Origin: Ectopseudomonas khazarica
GTDB lineage: Bacteria; Pseudomonadota; Gammaproteobacteria; Pseudomonadales; Pseudomonadaceae
Length of the DNA: 64,000 nucleotides
NCBI RefSeq assembly: GCF_004521985.1
Contig: NZ_SBHZ01000014.1
Location: 91,296 to 155,295, forward strand
Direction: 5' to 3'
The position numbers and the translations under genes were made by a program. Each line of letters starts with the position of its first letter. Position 1 is the stretch's first letter. Shown here in pieces: positions 59,244-64,000 of this stretch. The notes beneath the pieces were generated by a model. That model was given only the letters and a program-made list of their open reading frames with translations. It was not told the origin of the DNA and made no database searches.

Positions 59244-59812
59244 TCGAGGAAGCGCACCTGGCCGTTCTCCAGCGCGGCGACGCGGGCCAGCGACTCGACG
59301 CGATAGCCTTCGCTCTGCAGCAGGTTGCGGCCTTCCTGGAAGGACTTCTCGATGACGATGCCGATGCCCGCGACCTGGGCGCCGGCCTGCTGGATCAGGT
59401 CGATCAGCGCCTTGGCGGCGTGGCCGTTGGCGAGGAAGTCGTCGATCACCAGCACCTTGTCGGCCGCGGTCAGGTGACGTGCGGAAATGGCGATGGTGCT
59501 CTCGGTCTGTTTGGTGAAGGAAAACACCTTGGAGATCAGCAGGTCGTCCTTGAGCGTCAGCGACTGGAACTTGCGAGCGAAGATCACCGGGATGCCCAGC
59601 TCCAGGCCGGCCATCACCGCCGGGGCGATCCCCGACGCCTCGATGGTGACGATCTTGGTGATGCCCTGGCTCTTGAAGCGCTCGGCGAACTCGTGGCCGA
59701 CCTGCTTCATCAGCAGCGGGTCGATCTGGTGGTTGAGAAAGGCATCGACCTTGAGCACCTGCTCCGACAGTACGATGCCTTCTTCGCGAATCTTCTGTTT
59801 CAGCGCTTCCAC
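59240..59812 (-). CDS. xpt: xanthine phosphoribosyltransferase
   Basis: Xpt (190 aa) salvages xanthine to XMP using PRPP. It begins EALKQKIREEGIVLSEQVLKVDAFLNHQIDPLLM. The PRPP loop is LVIDDFLANGHAAKALIDLI, and TIEASGIAPAVMAGLELGIPVIFARK is characteristic. The start is GTG at 59812 with GAGAGGA seven bases upstream; an ATG 12 codons earlier lacks the conserved sequence. The gene order with rep and the EAL protein is the one I recall for P. aeruginosa. Confidence 0.94.
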   Translation of the reverse strand: MEALKQKIREEGIVLSEQVLKVDAFLNHQIDPLLMKQVGHEFAERFKSQGITKIVTIEASGIAPAVMAGLELGIPVIFARKFQSLTLKDDLLISKVFSFTKQTESTIAISARHLTAADKVLVIDDFLANGHAAKALIDLIQQAGAQVAGIGIVIEKSFQEGRNLLQSEGYRVESLARVAALENGQVRFLD

Positions 59813-59833
59813 GCGGTTTCCTCTCAGATGAAC

Positions 59834-59883
59834 GTAGCCCGGATGCAATCCGGAACGATGTCCCCGGATTGCATCCGGGCTAC
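59834..59883 (-). repeat. REP-type inverted-repeat element between xpt and rep
   Basis: GTAGCCCGGATGCAATCCGG, a short centre, and CCGGATTGCATCCGGGCTAC form a 50-base palindrome. It has the same length and layout as the copy at 4829-4878 in the flagellar operon. It lies between the rep stop and the xpt start on the minus strand. Confidence 0.85.
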
Positions 59884-59957
59884 GGAATAAACCTGTTTTT
59901 TTGTCGCCTGCCGGAATCGGCGGGCCATCGCGGCGCGATGGTGAAACTAGCTCCCGG

Positions 59958-61967
59958 CTATTTTTTCAGCATCGCGCGCATGTTGGCTAGGGCATCGTTG
60001 CCGCGTGCGGCCTTGGCTTCCACGGGGGCTTCTTCCTGGCCTTCCCAGACCAGGTCCTCCGGCGGCAGTTCGTCGAGGAAGCGGCTCGGCGTGCAGTCGA
60101 TGATCTCGCCGTACTGCTTGCGCTTGGCGGCGAAGGTCAGTGCCAGGTTGCGCTTGGCGCGGGTGATGCCGACATAGGCCAGGCGCCGTTCTTCCTCGAT
60201 GGTGTCGGCCTCGATGCTGGAGCGGTGGGGGAGAATCTCCTCCTCGAAGCCGATGATGTACACCGAGGGGAATTCCAGGCCCTTGGAGGCGTGCATGGTC
60301 ATCATCTGCACACCCTCGGCGCCTTCTTCCTCTTCCTGCTGGCGCTCGAGCATGTCGCGCAGCACCAGCTTGCCGATGGCGTCCTCGACGGTCATGTCGC
60401 CGTCCTCGTCCTTCTCCAGGGTGTTCTTCAGCGCATCGACGAGGAACCACACGTTGCCCATGCGCGCATCGGCCACCTTGTCGCTGGAGGCGTTCTGCCG
60501 CAGCCAGTTCTCGTAGTCGATGTCCATCACCATGCTGCGGATCGCGGCGATCGGGTCGTTCTGCGCGCATTGCTGGCGCACGCCGTCCATCCAGCGCTTG
60601 AAGCGTGCCAGGCGTTCGGTGAAGCGGCTGTCCAGGTGTTCGCCGAGGCCGATCTCGTCGCTGGCGGCGTACATCGAGATGTTGCGCTGGCTGGCGTAGT
60701 TGCCGAGCTTCTCCAGGGTGGTCGAGCCGATCTCGCGGCGCGGCACGTTGATCACCCGCAGGAAGGCGTTGTCGTCATCCGGGTTGACCAGCAGGCGGAA
60801 GTAGCTCATCAGGTCCTTCACCTCCTGGCGGGCGAAGAAGCTGGTGCCACCGGAGAGGCGATAGGGAATCTGGTGGTGCTGCAGCTTCAGCTCCATCAGC
60901 TTGGCCTGGTAGTTGCCCCGGTAGAGGATGGCGAAGTCGCTGTACGGGCGCTGGGTGCGCAGGTGCTCGGTGAGGATCTCCAGGGCCACCCGTTCGCACT
61001 CGGCATCCTCGTTGCGCGTGCGGATCACGCGGATCTCGTCGCCATGGCCCATCTCCGACCACAGCTGCTTCTCGAACACGTGCGGGTTGTTGGCGATGAG
61101 GATGTTGGCGCACTTGAGGATACGGCTGGTGGAGCGGTAGTTCTGCTCCAGCATCACCACTTTCAGCGACGGGTAGTCCTCTTTCAGCAGCATCAGGTTT
61201 TCCGGGCGCGCGCCGCGCCAGGCGTAGATCGACTGGTCATCGTCGCCGACCACGGTGAACTGGTTGCGCATGCCCACCAGCATCTTCACCAGCAGGTACT
61301 GGCTGGCGTTGGTGTCCTGGTATTCGTCGACCAGCAGGTAGCGGATGCGGTTCTGCCACTTCTCGAGGATGTCGGCGTGCTCCTGGAACAGCGTCACCGG
61401 CAGCAGGATCAGGTCGTTGAAGTCCACCGCGTTGTACGCCTTGAGCGTGCGCTGGTAGTGCAGGTAGACGATGGCGGCGGTCTGCTCCTTGGGCCCGCGC
61501 GCGTTGGCCAGCGCCTCGTCGGGCAGGATCAGGTCGTTCTTCCAGCTGTCGATGAGGTTCTTGATCTCGTCGGCACCGTCGTCGCCGGCATACTCCTTCT
61601 GCATGATGTCGGTGAGCAGCGCCTTGATGTCGCCGTCGTCGAAGATCGAGAAGCCGGGCTTGTAGCCCAGGCGCGCGTATTCCTTGCGGATGATGTTCAT
61701 GCCCAGGTTGTGGAAGGTGGACACGGTCAGGCCGCGCGCCTCGCTGCCCTTGAGCAGGGTGCCGACGCGCTCCTTCATCTCGCGCGCGGCCTTGTTGGTG
61801 AAGGTCATCGCGACGATGTGCTGGGCACGGATGCCGCAGTTCTGCACCAGGTGGGCGATCTTGCGGGTGATCACGCTGGTCTTGCCGGAACCTGCACCGG
61901 CGAGCACCAATAGTGGGCCGCCGACATAGTTCACGGCCTCTTGTTGCCGGGGATTCAGTCGGGACAT
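59958..61967 (-). CDS. rep: ATP-dependent DNA helicase Rep
   Basis: Rep (669 aa) is a superfamily 1A 3'-5' helicase that aids replication fork passage. Motifs appear in order: LNPRQQEAVNYVGGPLLVLAGAGSGKTSVI (Q motif and Walker A), VAMTFTNKAAREMKER (Ia), YLLVDEYQDTN (II), VVGDDDQSIYAWRGA (III), LEQNYRS (IV), MTMHASKGLEFPSVYIIG (V) and EEERRLAYVGITRAK (VI). Length is as in E. coli Rep. The ATG lies upstream of the Q motif. It is transcribed toward xpt across the REP element. Confidence 0.96.
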   Translation of the reverse strand: MSRLNPRQQEAVNYVGGPLLVLAGAGSGKTSVITRKIAHLVQNCGIRAQHIVAMTFTNKAAREMKERVGTLLKGSEARGLTVSTFHNLGMNIIRKEYARLGYKPGFSIFDDGDIKALLTDIMQKEYAGDDGADEIKNLIDSWKNDLILPDEALANARGPKEQTAAIVYLHYQRTLKAYNAVDFNDLILLPVTLFQEHADILEKWQNRIRYLLVDEYQDTNASQYLLVKMLVGMRNQFTVVGDDDQSIYAWRGARPENLMLLKEDYPSLKVVMLEQNYRSTSRILKCANILIANNPHVFEKQLWSEMGHGDEIRVIRTRNEDAECERVALEILTEHLRTQRPYSDFAILYRGNYQAKLMELKLQHHQIPYRLSGGTSFFARQEVKDLMSYFRLLVNPDDDNAFLRVINVPRREIGSTTLEKLGNYASQRNISMYAASDEIGLGEHLDSRFTERLARFKRWMDGVRQQCAQNDPIAAIRSMVMDIDYENWLRQNASSDKVADARMGNVWFLVDALKNTLEKDEDGDMTVEDAIGKLVLRDMLERQQEEEEGAEGVQMMTMHASKGLEFPSVYIIGFEEEILPHRSSIEADTIEEERRLAYVGITRAKRNLALTFAAKRKQYGEIIDCTPSRFLDELPPEDLVWEGQEEAPVEAKAARGNDALANMRAMLKK

Positions 61968-62238
61968 GGGATCGTTCGCAGGAAAAATGGCCGCGCATTT
62001 TAACAGGCCTGGCGCGTTCTGCCGCGACCGTCCGGAACTGTGCTCTGGAGCACGGAATTGACTGACGGCACGCTTGGTTAATCGGTGGATTCCAGTACTC
62101 TCGTTTCACTTGCCGGTTTGTTAGCTATACCTCAGGATGTGCACCACCTTTCGCACGGATGTGATTGATTAGACGTCGATAACGGCGCGTTCAGGCGATG
62201 CAATTCGCCATCATCTTTGTGTCATTGGGGGAGGTTGC

Positions 62239-63912
62239 TTGTCCACGCTCGTCGAACCCTTGCGGTTGGTTCTGCTGTCGGAATCGCCAGACTGGGCGGA
62301 ATTGTTGCGCGAGCAGTTGGGTGCTCTCGGGAGTGCTTCCCCGCTGATTACCGCGCCCTCCTGGGACGCTGCCAGCAGCCTGTTCGACGACCATGCCAGT
62401 GGCCTGGTGCTGGCCACCCCCGAGCGTCTGCCAGCCGCTCATCAATGCCCCTTGCCGATCGTCCTGCTGCTCGAAGAAGAACCCGTCGAGGAGCCATCCG
62501 GCGTCAGCGACTGGCTGGTACGCGGTGCGCTCAGCCTCGATGTGCTGCGTCGCTGTCTGCGCTACGTGCGCGAGCAGGGCAGTCTCAAGCAGACCCTGCA
62601 ACGCCTGGCCGAGCAGGACCCGCTGACCGGTATCGCCAATCGCCAGGGCTTCCAGACGCTGCTCGCGGCACGTCTCAGCGAATGCAACGGGCGTGGCCTG
62701 GTGCTGGGGCATCTCGATCTGGACAACTTCCGCCACGCCAACGATGCCCTTGGCTACCAGGCCGGCGACCGCCTGATCCTGCAGGTGGTGGCGCGTCTGA
62801 AGGGCCTGCTGCAGCCCTGCGACCAGCTGGCTCGGCTGGGCAGCGACGAGTTCGCCCTGCTGCTCGATGTGCGGCGCGACCCGCAGCGCGTCGAGCGACT
62901 GGCCGAGCGCGTCACCGAGGTGCTTGGCGAACCCTACTGGGTCGATGGCGAGAGCCTGCTGATCGGCTGCAGCCTCGGTCTGGCGCATGCCCGTGCCGGG
63001 GAGGGCGCCGACCCGCTGCTGTGGCACGCGCATATCGCCATGCAGCAGGCGAAGAACCAGCAGGGCTGCGTGTTCCACGTCTATGACGAGCGCCTGAACC
63101 GCAGTGCGCGCAGCCAGGCGGATCTCGAAAGCGAATTGCGCCGCGCCCTGCGCCGCGATGAGCTGGAACTGCATTACCAGCCGCGCCTCTGCCTGAAGAG
63201 CGGGCGCATTGTCGGTCTCGAGGCGCTGGTGCGCTGGCAGCACAGCGAACGCGGCCTGCTTTCGCCCAACGAGTTCGTGCCTCTGGCCGAGGAAACCGGG
63301 CTGATCGTGCCGCTGGGCTACTGGGTGATCTCCCGCGCACTACGCGACATGCAGTGGTTGCGCGGGCGCGGCCTGCCGTCGTTGCACATGGCGGTCAACC
63401 TGTCGTTCCGCCAGTTCCAGGACAGCCAGTTGCTGGCCACCCTGAGCCGCCTGATCGAGGAGCGTGGCGTCGAGGCGCAGTGGCTCGAATTCGAGCTGAC
63501 CGAAACGGCGGTGATGCGCCGCAGCGATCAGGTGCAGCAGACCATGCTGGAACTGGGACGCCTGGGCGTGCGCTTCTCCCTGGATGACTTCGGCACCGGG
63601 TTCTCCTCCTTCGTCCACCTCAACAACCTGCCGATCACCCTGCTGAAGATCGACCGCAGCTTCGTCGCCGGCATGGGCGAGCGCGCCGAGAACCGCCAGT
63701 TGGTGCGGGCGATGATCAACCTGGCACACAACCTCAATCTCGAAGTGGTCGCCGAAGGGGTGGAGAACATCGAGCAGCTCGACATGCTGCGCCAGTTCGG
63801 CTGCGACCAGGTGCAGGGCTATCTGATCAGCAAGGCGGTACCGCTGGCCGAACTGGCGCGCTTTCTCGTGTTCGGCATGCGCCAGCCGCTGCTCGGCGGC
63901 GGGGGCGCCTAG
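62239..63912 (+). CDS. c-di-GMP phosphodiesterase with degenerate GGDEF and EAL domains (ProE-like)
   Basis: A 557 aa protein starting at TTG with GGGGGAGG six bases before it. Residues 1-110 look like a pseudo-receiver (LRLVLLSESPDWAELLREQLGALG) in which I see no phosphoacceptor Asp. Residues 125-280 are a GGDEF domain whose signature is degraded to GSDEF, so no synthesis is expected. Residues 300-545 are an EAL domain with EALVRW, NLSFRQ, ELTET, DDFGTGFSS, IDRSFV and VVAEGVE intact, so it should hydrolyse c-di-GMP to pGpG. By order (xpt, rep, then this gene) it matches the P. aeruginosa phosphodiesterase ProE, which I know as a regulator of exopolysaccharide. That identity is inferred from synteny. 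The remaining ~90 bases hold no feature I can name. Confidence 0.88.
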   Translation: MSTLVEPLRLVLLSESPDWAELLREQLGALGSASPLITAPSWDAASSLFDDHASGLVLATPERLPAAHQCPLPIVLLLEEEPVEEPSGVSDWLVRGALSLDVLRRCLRYVREQGSLKQTLQRLAEQDPLTGIANRQGFQTLLAARLSECNGRGLVLGHLDLDNFRHANDALGYQAGDRLILQVVARLKGLLQPCDQLARLGSDEFALLLDVRRDPQRVERLAERVTEVLGEPYWVDGESLLIGCSLGLAHARAGEGADPLLWHAHIAMQQAKNQQGCVFHVYDERLNRSARSQADLESELRRALRRDELELHYQPRLCLKSGRIVGLEALVRWQHSERGLLSPNEFVPLAEETGLIVPLGYWVISRALRDMQWLRGRGLPSLHMAVNLSFRQFQDSQLLATLSRLIEERGVEAQWLEFELTETAVMRRSDQVQQTMLELGRLGVRFSLDDFGTGFSSFVHLNNLPITLLKIDRSFVAGMGERAENRQLVRAMINLAHNLNLEVVAEGVENIEQLDMLRQFGCDQVQGYLISKAVPLAELARFLVFGMRQPLLGGGGA

Positions 63913-64000
63913 CCCCGCGTCGCGCTAAGGCAGGCTTCGCCGCCAACCGTGCAGGGTTGCTGCAGCCGCGCCGTTTTCCACTGGAAGCCCAGCACCAGGC

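Noticed and set aside
1..64000. CRISPR arrays, prophages, restriction systems, toxin-antitoxin pairs and insertion sequences
   Set aside because: I looked for repeated spacers, integrase, transposase and phage structural motifs and found none. The window is mainly core metabolism, motility and exopolysaccharide genes.

Overview
The window is chromosomal DNA of a Pseudomonas species. GC content is high with strong third-position GC bias. Gene sets and local orders match those I know from Pseudomonas: mdcABCDEGH-madLM-mdcR, pelABCDEFG, lrp/dadA/ridA/dadX, pauR-cytochrome c5, and xpt-rep-EAL protein. A P. mendocina/oleovorans-type species is plausible, but this is an inference from gene content, not an identification. 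About 50 genes are supported. Nearly all are intact, so most of the window is ordinary chromosome rather than a mobile island.

Region 1 (1-12 kb) starts with the tail of a GntR/FCD regulator, then flgA on the minus strand. Divergent from flgA is an unbroken flgBCDEFGHIJKL operon with no cheV or cheR inside it, unlike the polar flagellar cluster of pseudomonads. It probably encodes the rod, rings, hook and junction of a second (lateral-type) flagellum. A good sigma-54 promoter lies between flgA and flgB. FlgJ carries a lytic-transglycosylase domain in place of the usual glucosaminidase. The operon ends with an unassigned protein whose C-terminus looks like that of flagellin, followed by a strong terminator.

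Region 2 (12-14 kb) holds a secreted PilJ-N-like protein and a PAS diguanylate cyclase. Region 3 (14-23 kb) is the malonate decarboxylase operon with the MadLM transporter, the divergent LysR regulator MdcR, and a GST-like gene. Region 4 (23.3-36 kb) is the complete pel exopolysaccharide operon. Its upstream region has two FleQ-box-like sites, one overlapping the -35 hexamer, and PelD keeps the c-di-GMP-binding RxxD at residues 367-370. Region 5 (36-40 kb) has a solitary 2-oxoglutarate-semialdehyde dehydrogenase. It is followed by a patch of small lipoprotein and membrane genes, gene remnants and a decayed paralogue, next to tRNA-Arg(CCG).

Region 6 (40-59 kb) is a nitrogen and amine catabolism district. 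It contains gabD-gabT, a 4-guanidinobutyraldehyde/gamma-glutamyl-aminobutyraldehyde dehydrogenase, a PuuB-type oxidase, the D-/L-alanine set (lrp, dadA, ridA, dadX), PauR, LysE, a MocR regulator and several small genes. Together these would take polyamines and alanine to succinate and pyruvate. Region 7 (56.5-64 kb) holds a cytochrome c5, a large acetyl-CoA hydrolase/transferase-family protein, xpt, rep, and a degenerate-GGDEF/EAL phosphodiesterase. Cyclic-di-GMP recurs through the window: one likely cyclase, one likely phosphodiesterase, one receptor, and FleQ-like sites at pel.
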